A stretch of 64,000 bases of DNA. Source: Melitaea cinxia (taxonomy: Eukaryota; Arthropoda; Insecta; Lepidoptera; Nymphalidae). The notes beneath the pieces are model-generated. The model saw only the letters and a program-made list of their open reading frames with translations. It searched no databases and was not told the origin of the DNA. This document shows, in pieces, positions 1-11,193 of the stretch (within the stretch, counting starts at the first letter, position 1; every line of letters starts with the position of its first letter). Location: the NCBI RefSeq assembly GCF_905220565.1, contig NC_059422.1, positions 5,789,272-5,853,271 on the forward strand. The letters run 5' to 3'. The translations under genes and the position numbers were made by a program.

Positions 1-283
1 AAGACGTGCCGTATGTTTATTTCTATTATATATAGATTGAACTTTCATGTCATATTTGTCTGGGAGGGTTTTAAAAATACCACGCTTAGACAGTCACAGG
101 GGCCTTAGGTTTTCATCACGTAGTCAATAATCACTAGGAAAAGCTGATGCTTTTTCGTTATTAATAAAGACAAACGTGAACCAAAAATTTATTTTTTAAC
201 TTTGTTTGAAAAAAAAAACTATATATGTTAAATTTTTTTTAAATATATTATTTGTAACACATTAAGAAAAACACTAGACGACG
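1..283. other. Intron or intergenic sequence, no gene seen
   Basis: AT-rich sequence with no coding signal in either strand. Since the exon at 668 starts inside a kinase domain and begins with an acceptor site, this is presumably intron of the PIP5K gene whose 5' part lies left of the window. Confidence 0.5.
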
Positions 284-625
284 ACGACGACGCGTTGGCT
301 CAACGGTCACAGCACTGCTGTTGCGCTGGCGGTTGCGGGTTCGATCCCCGCCCATGACAAATATTTATCAGCTGTTGGTCATACAGATGTTTGCCGTGGT
401 CTGGGTGTTTGTGCAGTCTTTGTAGGTCTCCTCACCGTGCCTCAGCAAGCACGTTAAGCACTCGGTCCAGGTCGTTATCATAGACACTTGATAGTGATAG
501 TTACTCGTAGTAGGAAATATATCTGCCGATCCGCAGTAGAGCAGCGTGGTGGATTAAGCTCTGATCTTTCTGCTACATGAAGATAGAGGCCTATGCCCGT
601 AGCCGTAGGATGTTACAGGCTGAAT
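284..625 (+). repeat. tRNA-derived SINE, near full length
   Basis: The left end has a tRNA-like head with a box-A-like segment (ttggctcaacgg) and a clear box B (ggttcgatcc, near 340). The body runs through 'ggtctgggtgtttgtgcag' to a tail with 'ggcctatgccc' and 'ttacaggctgaa'. Degenerate or partial relatives occur at 14648, 40951 (inverted), 61318 (inverted) and possibly 19649 and 59846. The copy ends about 40 bp before the splice acceptor at 667, so it must supply or abut the branch-point region of that intron. It resembles the tRNA-headed SINEs common in Lepidoptera; the family name is not assigned. Confidence 0.85.
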
Positions 626-667
626 CGATATAGATCGAAATAATTTTTCTTTGTTTCTTTCCATCAG

Positions 668-800
668 GCCGGGCGGTATTCCGGCCAGGAACGCGCGCGG
701 TGAACGGCTACTCCTTTTCCTCGGAATCATCGACATCCTACAATCTTACCGTCTGAGGAAAAAGCTTGAGCATACTTGGAAGAGTATGATACACGATGGC
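668..800 (+). CDS. PIP5K: Type I phosphatidylinositol-4-phosphate 5-kinase, exon with IID motif and specificity loop (gene partial, 5' end outside window)
   Basis: The enzyme phosphorylates PI(4)P at the 5 position to make PI(4,5)P2 at the plasma membrane. The exon follows a cag acceptor (665-667), takes one base from the previous codon and reads [16 protein letters not shown], then [17 protein letters not shown] and TWKSMIHDG before a gtgagt donor at 801. GIIDILQSY contains the metal-binding IID motif of the PIPK family. The KKLEH segment is the activation loop: the paired lysines help membrane binding, and glutamate at this place marks type I (PI4P-using) enzymes, where type II enzymes have alanine. 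The upstream kinase exons are not in the window. Type I is firm; which of the two fly-type paralogues (PIP5K59B or skittles) it matches was not resolved. Confidence 0.96.
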
Positions 801-974
801 GTGAGTTACATACATATATTATTGCAGTAAAACATCTTTACGCACGCTCGACTTGGGGAGTAAACTGGTGAATTAATGACGGGAGCTTACGAAAAGTGTG
901 ATCGGGCGATGCGAACGGAAGTTGAGAGGGAGATATAATTGTTTTCTAATGTTTACGCGAGTTTCACTCATTGT

Positions 975-1115
975 AATGAAACAACTTTTTTCGGATTTTA
1001 TAGCGGCTTATTAAGTTTTTTAGGTGCCCGGCGTTTCGGATACCCTACAGCAGCCATGGTCACAGCAGGACGCAGGAGTCCGCGATAAAATTCGAAACAG
1101 TTGTTTCATTATATA
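975..1115. mobile_element. Short inverted-repeat element (MITE-like)
   Basis: The ends carry imperfect inverted repeats built on 'taatgaaacaactttttt' (left) and 'cagttgtttcatta' (right), about 140 bp apart. The interior 'tacagcagccatggtcac' recurs at 49190-49340 in a diverged copy, which supports a dispersed family. Confidence 0.55.
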
Positions 1116-1239
1116 GGAAGATATAAGTTAGTAAAGATGGAAAGAGAGAGAGTTACGTTTCGTATATTACTGTAGGAGCTACAGAAGTTTTACTTCAGTC
1201 GTGTGATCTAAAGCACACTCGTTTATTTATTTATTTATT

Positions 1240-1515
1240 TATACTAGGTCGACGAACCAACGTACGGTCCACTTGATAGCATAAGCAATAGCGATAGCGT
1301 AACCTATAACAGATGCCTGCAACACTAGAAGCATCGCAAGTGCGTTGCCGATCCTCTCCCCAATTACCCCCAGGAGCTCGGGTCACCTTACCACAGGAAC
1401 ACAACAATACTTGAAATCAGTATTATTTAGCTGTGATCTTCTGTAAGGTCGAGGTACTTCCCCAGTCGGGCTGCTCCATATTTTGTGCATAAAATTTCCT
1501 GCTGTGCCCTACTAT
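1240..1515 (+). repeat. Interspersed repeat family R, copy 1
   Basis: About 270 bp containing 'gcaagtgcgttgccgatcc', 'aggagctc', 'tgtaaggtcgaggtac' and 'cagtcgggctgctccat'. The same order of blocks occurs at 49553-49803 and 58537-59036 (same strand) and at 4545-4775 and 16326-16570 (opposite strand). It has no coding capacity and no obvious class; a SINE or MITE is possible. It is preceded by a tttatttattta simple repeat. Confidence 0.75.
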
Positions 1516-1822
1516 ATACTGTTACCTTTTTTAGGGGCACGGCTATAATTTACAGTAAAAGCATTTACGAGAAAAATGATTCGTTTTCATATGCTCTGAA
1601 GCTCTTTACCTTACCCACCTAAGTATGAGATACAGTAAGATATATCATGCGCTTATTTTTAACCTTTTTTTTTACCCTCCATATTGTTTCATTATTCGCC
1701 TATGTATTATTCATAAAGTATTGACATGTAACAACATATATATTTTTAATTTTAGTGAACGTAACTTATTAAATGTACTATTTGAAGCACTCAATGATCT
1801 TTAACCACATAAATCATTCCAG

Positions 1823-1910
1823 GACACTGTCTCAGTACATCGACCCAACTTCTACGCGCAAAGATTTCTAGACTTCATGGCGAGAACAGTATTCAAGAAG
1901 ATACCTTCGT
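1823..1910 (+). CDS. PIP5K: PIP5K exon, end of kinase domain
   Basis: Acceptor ag at 1821-1822, donor gtaagt at 1911. It joins the exon ending at 800 in phase 0 and reads [15 protein letters not shown] then [14 protein letters not shown]. This matches the C-terminal end of type I PIP kinases, where DTVSVHRP closes the activation-loop region and the RF..FM..TVFKKI helix ends the catalytic domain. It ends with one spare base, which is completed by the exon at 6446. Confidence 0.96.
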
Positions 1911-1962
1911 GTAAGTACTTATATACATTCATATTCTATCTCTTTCGCTCGACTAGATAACG

Positions 1963-2195
1963 CATACAGCGTTCTCTTTCTATAAGGTGGATAGGAACAA
2001 AGTCGTCGAAATAATATAGTCGTCTCTTCAAAACTTCAAATTGTATGGAAAAGAAAGAGATGTATATTTCTAAATCAAGAACATACAGCGTTCTCTTTCT
2101 AAATGAAACATAGGTTTATTCGAAATTTAAAATATATTATCGTCTCTTTAAATTGTATTAAAAAGAAAGAGATAGATATAGTTTTCTAAATCAAG
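1963..2195. repeat. Diverged tandem duplication, two units of about 120 bp
   Basis: Both units begin 'catacagcgttctctttcta' (at about 1967 and 2088). Both contain 'cgtctctt', 'aattgtat' and 'aaagaaagagat' in the same order, ending near 'ctaaatcaag'. The units differ by many substitutions and small gaps, so the duplication is old. Confidence 0.7.
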
Positions 2196-2950
2196 TGCGT
2201 AAAAGATTGGTAATGATTGGTAAATTTGAAAATGGAATTTCTTAATTCTCTTCTCTTCTTCAGAATCTTCTTGAATACTTCTTTGTAATTTTCATGTCGC
2301 TATGTACTATCGTTTAGCTACTCCAATAAAGTAGATAATACTCGACCTTATATTAGCGTTGATGAACTTAATACCTTGATATTATATTAAAATAAGTAGT
2401 TTGATATACTCATATGTACAAATACGAATTAAAATTTTAAGAATTCCATGTATTATTTATTTCTGGATATCATCAAAATAGTACACAAATATCTATAGTA
2501 ATGGGATTCTTAAAATTTTTACTAAAAATACAGCGAGTTTCATAAAAATAAATCATCCAAATAAATCAGTCATTTTTAGAACATGCTGTGTTACATCATG
2601 ACATGTGTCAATAACACTACAAACTCTTTTAATTTGCTGTTTATTATTACGTATATCTGTCTCACTCTATAACAATGATGTTAGAGTGAGATGGAAGATA
2701 GAAGGGGACGCAGCGATATTGCTTTCCTTGTCTCATACAAGCTTATGTAATAGAAAAATGTCGGTGATAAGTATATGATAGACATAGAGGATTGATAATA
2801 ACCCATTTTTTACCTTTAAAGGTTTTTTTCATATATTTTTTTAAATAAAAATAGGTATTAACTAAATTATTAAAATTAGTCCTTTGCGAGCCAGGATATT
2901 GTAAAGTTATATGAAATACAGAAGTTACTTGACAATGACTTTGTCAGACT

Positions 2951-3191
2951 GAGGGCCTGTTTTACCGGTTGGCGTTAACGGTATTTAACACATGACGGTA
3001 TCCAAAACGTAAAAGTTTTTGATATATTATTCTTTTTACTATCGGATTTCACTCATATTTATGAAATTATATGTTTATTAATTGAAGTAAAACAGGTCCT
3101 AATGGGCTATTCTACTACTTCTTACTGGTAAAGTCAATTCGTAACTTATGTGCAAGATAGACTTTATCCAGTACCAATGGAACAGGTCCTC
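2951..3191. mobile_element. MITE-like element, 241 bp
   Basis: The left end 'gagggcctgttttaccggt' and right end 'accaatggaacaggtcctc' are imperfect inverted repeats. An element of nearly the same length with related ends and a shared interior block ('cataagtta', 'atagacttta') lies at 28881-29127. A partial relative may start near 17849. Confidence 0.6.
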
Positions 3192-4544
3192 AACTGGCAA
3201 TGTCATTGACCTCGATTAACGGTGGTTATATGTGGCTATAAAATTAATTTTCAAAAATAAAATTAAAACAATGAAAATAAGTAACGTAATTGTCTATCAG
3301 TGGACCTTCCGGAGATCAAAGGGAACCACCGCAAGTTCAGAACGCTCGTCACCAGCTACATAGGTATCGTTGTGTGTGTCGTAGATTATGTAGGGTGTTG
3401 GTGGATTGTTGATCGAAATTTAAATTAATTGTAGTTTTTAAAAGGTTTAATTTTTTTTTTTTTGACATATGTGATCGGTTTATTACCGGCCAGTTTTATG
3501 ATTGTTTTCTGTGTTAATACTTTTTATTGGTTACAGAACAAACAATTTATAGTTCTGCTAATTGAATTAAAAACTAGTCGTTTCACTGGTAACAGTTAAA
3601 TTAACAGAAATAGTGGGTTTTGTAGTTTTTATAGCAAGATTTGTAGTTAAATTCTAAAATTGCCATTTTACTTTAGTATAAAAAGTAGGTAAAACGTTTA
3701 CACATCATCTACAGATTTTTTTTTAAATTTCTTAAATTTAATATGAATTTTAATGTAACGTAAATACACCAACACCCAAAAGTTGAGTAGGCGTTCACTT
3801 TTGCTGGTGAATGTGAAGATTTTAATTAACATTTAATTATATATGTTTTTCCATTACGTTCGGATTTTTTTACGAATTGGGCATGTTTTACCATTTTTTT
3901 TTAATTTATCCTTTTTTTTCGATTGGCATATTTTTTCGCATGACATTTATTTATGTTCACGTGAAAGTCATGCACGTCCCCCTGGTCTGTTCCGAAATGA
4001 TTAAATCGAGAATAATGTCTGTTTTCCCTTTTTTTTTCCAACAATTGTCCGAAATTGGATTATGGCGCGCGTCCTTGGAGGTTTGAGTAAGTCGTCGACA
4101 TGTGATAAGAGAATGAAGCATGTGTTTATTTATATCCGTTTTTGTTTTATGATGAGATGGATAAGAAATTGTTATAAACTGAAAAAAAAACCGAAAAATA
4201 TGAAAAACTGTTAGAATTATTGATATATTGTATAGGGTTGGTATATACAGAATAACGGGTCTGGTTAACGCTCTGTTCCTATATTTAAGACACGGTTCGT
4301 TTTACTTACGAATTGTTTACGTGAGCTTAACGAATCGCTTTTGAATATAGATACCGGATTTTAGAACATTACTTGATTCTTTCCAATCTTGAGTTTTTTT
4401 TTTTACAAATTAGAAAGTAACAAGTGACTTATCAAATAAAAATAAATGTTTAGCAATTAGTGTCATTAACACATTTATTATCAAGAATGGATTGTATAAA
4501 CAGAGTAACGATTCGTTTTGCTAACAAACCATTCATATTAATGA

Positions 4545-4775
4545 GGTAAGGTAACACAGGAAGTATTCTGTTCAAAATCTGAAACAGTTCGACTGAAGAA
4601 GTACCTCGACCTTACAGAAGACCACAGCTAAAAAATACTGCTTTCAAGTAGAGTTGTGTTCGTGAGTGAGTAAGAGCTCCTGAGGAGGGTTTGGGATTAG
4701 GGTCGGCAGCAGTCGGCAGCATAAGCTACGGTTACGCTTACCATCAGACGGAACGTATGCTTGTTTGCCACCCTA
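4545..4775 (-). repeat. Interspersed repeat family R, copy 2
   Basis: Inverted relative of the copy at 1240: 'gaagtacctcgaccttacag', 'aagaccacagct', 'gttgtgttc' and 'ttaccatcagacgg' appear in reverse-complement order. Both ends are degenerate. Confidence 0.65.
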
Positions 4776-6445
4776 GTAGTAAAAAAAAATGTTATCAAAA
4801 TTTAACGATCCGTTAGCAAAACGAATGGTTTTCTTGAATATAGGAACCGGTCTTAAATCATTTATCACTGCAATCCTCTGATTTATTTCACAAATCTTAA
4901 TAGTTTATAGATATAGATTTTTTTATTATTATTATTATCACATAGATCATCTTAGCGATGTCACGATTTATAACAATTTCATATTGTTAATATATGTTTC
5001 TAAGTTATACGAGTTCACGTGGAGTGGAATAATTTTCAATGTTTTTTTATCGACAGTTATTATATTTAACATTTCGAAGTTTTTTTTTTTTTTTTTTAAA
5101 TACTTTTCTGTGATTAATTAACATAAATTTTGAAAAATATTTCGAAAAATAATAAATTTATCTTTTTAAAATTTATACCTATAAGTATTGAATTTTTGAT
5201 TATAACGTAAAAAAGACAATTAGTATAGTGTATTTTTTCACTTTTCCGTATTTATTGACGAAAGGTGTTATTTTACTTAGCCAGGAAAATCACTTCAAAC
5301 TTAAAAGTGATTTTTTTTTGCTCAATCTGTGACGTTACATTTATTATTGTAATCGAAATATTTATAATCAATACTTTAAACATAAACATGACAAAGTATC
5401 GCTCGCTGGAACGGTCGATTTTTGATATGATAGTAAAAAAATGTTTAGAATTTCCTAATGTCTAACACAAAAATAAAAATCGCACAAAATAAACACAACA
5501 AGAAATTACAATTCAAATATGGTAACTATGCTTAATAATGAGATATACAACAAATGTTAAATATATTAACGAATATGATTTGGATACGTTTAAGAATTTT
5601 CATTCTTCGTGTATCTCGTAAAACTAAAAAAATACGTAGTTCATGTTTAGAAGGTTTTTTTTTTCACGTAGCACCCCTTAGCTAGTACCATGAATGTTTC
5701 CGTTTGTTATCAAATTGGCCAATCTTTGTTTGTATTACCTTGGCCTATATGTCATTTTTATAACTAGATATTTATTTAGATTTTTTCTTCAAATTTCTTC
5801 CTAAAAATATTTGATGTCTGCAAAATTTCTCTCTCTAAATTTTTTAATTAATGTGACCGAAGAATATACTGTTAATTTTTTTTTTTCGTATCGTAAGGCT
5901 ATTTTTATACTCTGTTGAATTTTCGCGCGTAAATATTGGCATAAACTAATTTTTACCCTATCTGATACTCTTCGCATGATTTTCATCAACTAAAATTCTT
6001 TATACTTTTTTTTATTCTTTTCTGGGAGCTTGAAAAGACTTTTTTTTATGCAAAAAGAAATTAAATGTCAATTTTACGCTTTTAATTATTCAAATGCTTT
6101 TTTTTTTGTACGTTTCACGTGTTTCTTTTTCATGTATTTTTTGAAGTGTAATTGTGATATAGTTATTTGTTTTCGTTATTATAAAACAGTCTACGTGAAA
6201 TATGTAATTGGTTATAAATAATGTCCTCATAAAACAAATATTCAAATTAATTATAATTTAACTTTTTATTAGACCGAGTATGAATTTCTTTTAAAATTAC
6301 ATAAGTACTAATTGTACGAAATATTGTAACTATTATAATTTTTATACCGTCTTCAATATTATTAATGTAAGTTTAAACTAACATCACAATTACACTTTTA
6401 CCATTATATGCAAAGCGATAAATTAAATAAATATTATTTCTCCAG

Positions 6446-6520
6446 CGCTAAAACATTCACCGTCGAAAAGGAAAAGCATCGCCAAGCCGAGCAGACCACA
6501 GGAAGAAATCGATACGACAG
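6446..6520 (+). CDS. PIP5K: PIP5K exon, basic linker after the kinase domain
   Basis: 75 bp exon between 'ttctccag' and 'gtacg', entered and left in phase 1. It reads (S)LKHSPSKRKSIAKPSRPQ then EEIDTT. The P-S-K-R-K pattern after KKIP corresponds to the basic, serine-rich stretch that follows the kinase domain in type I enzymes. It is probably the last exon shared by all the tails, because every downstream tail starts with two bases and fits its phase. Confidence 0.9.
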
Positions 6521-7100
6521 GTACGAATTAATTTATTGACATTAATATATAAAAGTGTATTTTTATTATACAAAAAAAAAAACGCGAAAATTTTTTAGAA
6601 AAATGCGGAAATAATCTATTGAATTAGGCGTAGAACGGAAGAAAGTGTACGTGTGTAAATGCATGATTTTTTATATATTTATTTATATACATATGCATGT
6701 TATTAACATTTTTTGTATAAAAAAAATGAGAATACACTTTTTTAATACGAAGTAGATACCTTATTTCCTAACACTAGTGAATGCGGTATATATTTTTTTC
6801 TTATTATTTTTTGGTACCTTTAATATAATAATTATACATTTCAGTTTATTTTGTCCCCACCCCTATTCCTTTCCGGTGTTTGTGATCCTTATAGTTGTTG
6901 TGTCTTTTTTTTTTCAAATATTTTTGACGAAATTTTATTTCGGTACGATTTCATTCAAAATCCGAGCTTGACGCGTTTAAAAAAAAATTGTGTTATCTGT
7001 GCTAACGGTGACGGTAGTATCAAGCGACGACGTCGGGTGTGTGAAATAAACTGAAATGTACTAAAGATTATAACGTAACTAACCGCTGGTTTCTACGCAG
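6521..7100 (+). other. PIP5K intron
   Basis: 580 bp AT-rich intron with donor gtacga and acceptor 'ctacgcag'. ORFs at 6777-7054 are poly-T derived and are not supported. Confidence 0.75.
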
Positions 7101-8230
7101 GGGGTAAAGTCATCGGGCGACCTATAAAGGACTATAACCCAGATTACCTGAGACAGGCTAGACTATCGCCTAGATCGTCGCTAAGATCTAGCCTGAGCGA
7201 TTTTACCGATACAACGATTTCAACGTGGAATCAGAGGAATCAAATACCGACAGAGTATCCGTCTGTGCTCTCAGATAGACACAAAAGTTTAGATCGTGAT
7301 AGGTTACCGTTTCAAAGGCGAATCAATTTCGATACATCGAATTTGAATTCGAGGGAACCAGGGACGTCATACGCGGATAATGTATACCGTTCTTCCATTC
7401 AGGACCGTATGGAATCATTATCAGATCAGCTAACGAAAGTTCTAAGTACGGGTGCGGGTAGTTCCCACATAAATGGAAGCCTAGCTGACAGCGGTATTCA
7501 AACTGACAACGCTAGTACGAGCGTACCTCAAATATACGTATCCGATGCCCAAACTTATACCCCAAACGTCAAAATATTGAAAGACGCAGCGGTCGACACA
7601 CGTAACGATAACAACCTCCAGGAAATACCCTTCATTGATGACGAAGATGAAGACAAACTGTGGAGGCGACGGACGAACATCGAAAAACATAAGAGCATGT
7701 CGAATATTCCAGAAGGGATAGACGAAGTCAGTTCCAAAGAACATTCCAATGAGCGTCTTTCAAGCAGCCTCAATAGAGCAAAATCGCCGACATTTGTGGA
7801 GAAATTCAAGAAATTCTTTATGGACATAGGTTTCGTTAAAGCGGACAGCGCGCCAGATACAGTAAGAGAATCGAACACACTACCCAAAAGTCTTAATTCG
7901 AGCTACAGGACCAGAAGTGTAACACCAAATATGAGTGACACAAGGGAAGCCTCAACGTTACCAAAGGATATGCGTTTCAGAAAAGTCAGATCGACCCAAA
8001 CTGTGTACATTAAACCTGAATCTCCAATAAGGATACGAAGCAGCGAAGTTCTTCGAAAGAAAGAGGAACACGTCTCTGTTGTTCAATTAAATGGCGATGA
8101 ATACATACAGGATTCAAAATCAGACACGTTTATAAAGGAGGTCGTGTATGTAAAAAGTTTGGAAAACGCAGCGATTTACACTGGTAATGACAATGGTAGT
8201 ACGATAATTGTGGTTCCGCCGGCGGATTGA
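7101..8230 (+). CDS. PIP5K: PIP5K alternative terminal exon A (long disordered tail)
   Basis: Acceptor cag at 7098-7100. Two bases complete the codon begun at 6520 (g+gg, Gly) and the frame is then open to a TGA at 8228-8230, giving 375 further residues. It opens with GKVIGRPIKDYNPDY and then a Ser/Arg-rich run (LSPRSSLRSSLSDFTDT). The rest is polar, with an acidic patch (IPFIDDEDEDKLW), repeated R-x-x-S/T sites and a short basic-hydrophobic stretch, FVEKFKKFFMDIGFVK. No folded domain is recognised. The large ORF that begins at a GTG (7265) is only the inner part; the exon extends upstream to the acceptor. A polyadenylation signal follows at 8629. It is likely a membrane-targeting or partner-binding tail, by inference. 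Confidence 0.92.
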
Positions 8231-10097
8231 AAATTTTAGTAAAAATAATTTGGTCATCGCTTTTGAAGCTTATAAAACGCTCAAGATCAAACAAATGTGA
8301 CTGTTTCGAAATAAAATGGGATGCACTAATTGTTGATCTCTTAACGTTGGAAATTTGCACTTGTAAATGACATGTGACGTCATAAGTACTGTAAAAACGT
8401 TCAGTCCTATATGTAAATGTAGGAACGCCTAACAAAAGATATTTTAGTACCTTATTGTCCTATGTAATGTGTTTGTTTCATGAACGAGAACTTTAAATGG
8501 TGTGGGTTCTATTCGAAGGTTATCAAGCAGTTTACCGGTAGTTTTATTCTGTAGTTATCTGTTTAATTAATAACAGCCAAAGTGAATATTTAATTTTATG
8601 TAAGCGACAGTAAATTATTATTCAGTTTAATAAAATATTAATATGTTAATATTTTGTTGACGTCTGTTATTTATTTCTTATAGCACAATAAAGGTCGAAA
8701 ACGAAAAATTTTCATAGCATTTTTTATGGGCAATGCGATGAATAGACACTTTTGACAAAAAGCAGTTTAGTAAAAAAAGAAGTATTAAATCCGTCACAAA
8801 AATATTATGCTTAGAGAAATAATGTTACTGGATAAAATAATAATATAAAGAATTAACTCTATATTATGGATAAATTAGTTTAACAAAAAAGAGATTTCAA
8901 AAATACTAATATAAAGTCATACTTGACTAGATGTTTCTGCCCGATTTTACTTGTATTGAAATTGATACAGCTTAGTATTGCTACAATAGCGTAACGCCTC
9001 TGTTAATATAAAAAACAATTATCTATTTCTGTAATTCTTATAAATCTGTATTCAAAAAACGACACGTTTAACTTACGGACAGTTCTTTGAGAAAAACGAA
9101 TACTTTATATTTAATTAAAAAATTGTAAATTTTCAGTGTTTTGTAATAGTCCTCAAATGAATGTAAATATTGGCGTTTTTTACTTAATTCTGTTTGTATG
9201 GAAATTTTATATTTATTGAATATGTATGGATTATTTGTGTAACGGTTACCTTATTTATGATGATATAAATTTATTATTTAAATTTTATATTTTGATATAT
9301 GAAGGTTGAATTTGAAAATGCGCGGGTAGTTAGATATTTTGGTGTGATGTTAAACCTAGTACTGACTCAGTTTGATACTTTATAAATAGAAAAATATTTT
9401 TGTGTACCAGTGATAAATCCATATAAAGTTAATAACAATGATCGTAATTGGGTACGTAGTTTAATGACCTTAATTGCCATTATTGTAATGTTGCCAATTT
9501 AAAAATTTGTGATCATCTATAAATTCAGCTTTCATGTGTCAAACTATAATTATTTGTATTGTTATAATAATTAGTTTTAAACTAATGTAAAGTAATGACT
9601 ATCCAATGAGATGTACACACAAAATATATTAAAAATTAAAATATTTATTTAAAAAAAACTTTAAATTAGAGTATTAAATATAATTACAAGCTTTACCTAC
9701 ATTCTACATATGCTTATATCTCTTTCCCTCATATATGAAAGAAAGAGATAAAATACATCGAATAAAGACATTATTATAGTACATATTGTTTTGTGTTGCA
9801 CATTATTTATAAATAGGAAATAAATTATTACATACATATATTAGTGTCGTATGTAAATCTATTAAAATAAATAAGTTTTTTTTATATTGCAGTATTATTT
9901 ATAACAAAAATCCTGGCTACTTACAAAAAAATATTTATTTATTTATTTATTTTTTTATTACTTCACTTTTGATTTTTGGAACGCAAATATAAAATAAGCA
10001 TTATCTTTTAATCTGTTCTTTAATTATTATTATTTTCATTTTTTCTGATTCATTAAATTAAAAAACAAAAACCTTTTGCACGCCTTCGAACGGATAG
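8231..10097 (+). other. 3' UTR of tail A, then intron sequence
   Basis: The first 400 bp is the probable 3' UTR. The rest is AT-rich with short simple repeats (tttatttattta near 9935-9955) and no ORF of interest. Confidence 0.6.
8629..8634 (+). promoter_or_regulatory. Polyadenylation signal for tail A
   Basis: AATAAA about 400 bp after the TGA at 8230. A second AATAAA lies about 55 bp further on. This supports 7101-8230 being a terminal exon. Confidence 0.6.
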
Positions 10098-10133
10098 GTG
10101 CTACGACGTCAAGCGGTGCCACAGTAAAAGCAG
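10098..10133 (+). CDS. PIP5K: PIP5K candidate micro-exon
   Basis: 36 bp between 'cggatag' and 'gcaggtgaga', phase 1 on both sides, reading ATTSSGATVKA. It can be included or skipped between 6520 and the exon at 11194 or 13093 without changing frame. The upstream pyrimidine tract is weak, so this is a candidate only. Its evidence is local GC content, an intact frame and a good donor. Confidence 0.5.
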
Positions 10134-11193
10134 GTGAGATTAACAATCAATGTGTAAAAAATAATCACAATAGAATTAATTTAAAGAAAACAGTTAAACA
10201 AACACTTGTAAGCTTTAAAAAGTATAAAATAATATTGAATATGTATTAAGTTCATAGATAAAGAAATATTAAGTATACCAAAGACAAAAGACTGTTCTAA
10301 AGAGTAACTGTGGAGTTTCTTGCTGATATTTCTCTGTATAATCAACATTTTGAATCTGTGGTAGCTTCACTTTTAACTATACTTAATTCATATAACAAAT
10401 CTAATTTTAATTTGTAAAATGACGATCCAAAACTGCTTTGAAGTGTACTTTATGTATAAAGTAATTTTTGATAATACGACGGACTGACGTCAATCAATAT
10501 AAATAATAAAGAAGATTTTATAGTTCACCATAGGTACAATATATTACAAAGCTTTTAAAAATGTTGACAAACTTTATATGTAAAATATTATATCTAAACG
10601 TAATGGCAGTGCTTCTTTGAATTATTTTTTTTAAGCACGCGTTGCTATAAACACAATTATACTGAAAATGCTTGTAATTGCTTTAAATAGAAAATTTCTA
10701 GAAAAATCATACAGCAAATAAGACTATGTCATATCGTTTGCAAATACATAAATAAATTTAAATATATAGTTATAATTAATAAGAAAAAGTCCATAGTTCA
10801 TAAATTGTCATAATTCTTTTCTTTTCATGCTGCTATTGACCTATCGGATCTATTACTATTGGGTATTCCACTTTACTTTTAAACCTCGTCCTCACTAATC
10901 TGCATGCTATACTTATGTTTGTCTATACATTCACATTTCAACAATGCACCAATAATAAATACGATACATTGGCGGTCAAGCTCAATCTAAAAAATATAAA
11001 TACAAACACGCCATTTTGGATTTCTAACTTAACTCGATAAATTGCCAAACGCTTACAATTTTAACACAACTGTTTTGTTACACCGTGCTATATCTTATTC
11101 TCCTTCCTGTGCCAATATGTTTTATTTATACAATGTATATTTGTTTATTGAATAAATCTATACAACTTTCTCGAGTGTTTTCCTACCCTGTAG
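10134..11193 (+). other. PIP5K intron
   Basis: AT-rich sequence between the micro-exon donor (gtgaga) and the acceptor at 11191-11193 (tcctaccctgtag). Nothing else was recognised. Confidence 0.6.

Larger units (their letters stand above)
801..1822 (+). other. PIP5K intron
   Basis: Phase 0 intron with donor gtgagt and acceptor ag at 1821-1822. It contains a short inverted-repeat element (about 975-1115) and one copy of a 270 bp interspersed repeat (about 1240-1515). No other coding signal was seen. Confidence 0.8.
1911..6445 (+). other. PIP5K intron, about 4.5 kb
   Basis: AT-rich intron holding a diverged tandem duplication (about 1963-2195), a MITE (2951-3191) and an inverted copy of repeat family R (4545-4775). 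Long T and A runs occur at 3450, 5080 and 6070. Several short ORFs in this span have low-complexity F/I/K-rich translations and no splice support. Confidence 0.75.

Noticed and set aside
284..360. Possible genuine tRNA gene
   Set aside because: Box A and B motifs are present, but the sequence lacks a full cloverleaf and the head is fused to a dispersed SINE body seen in other copies.
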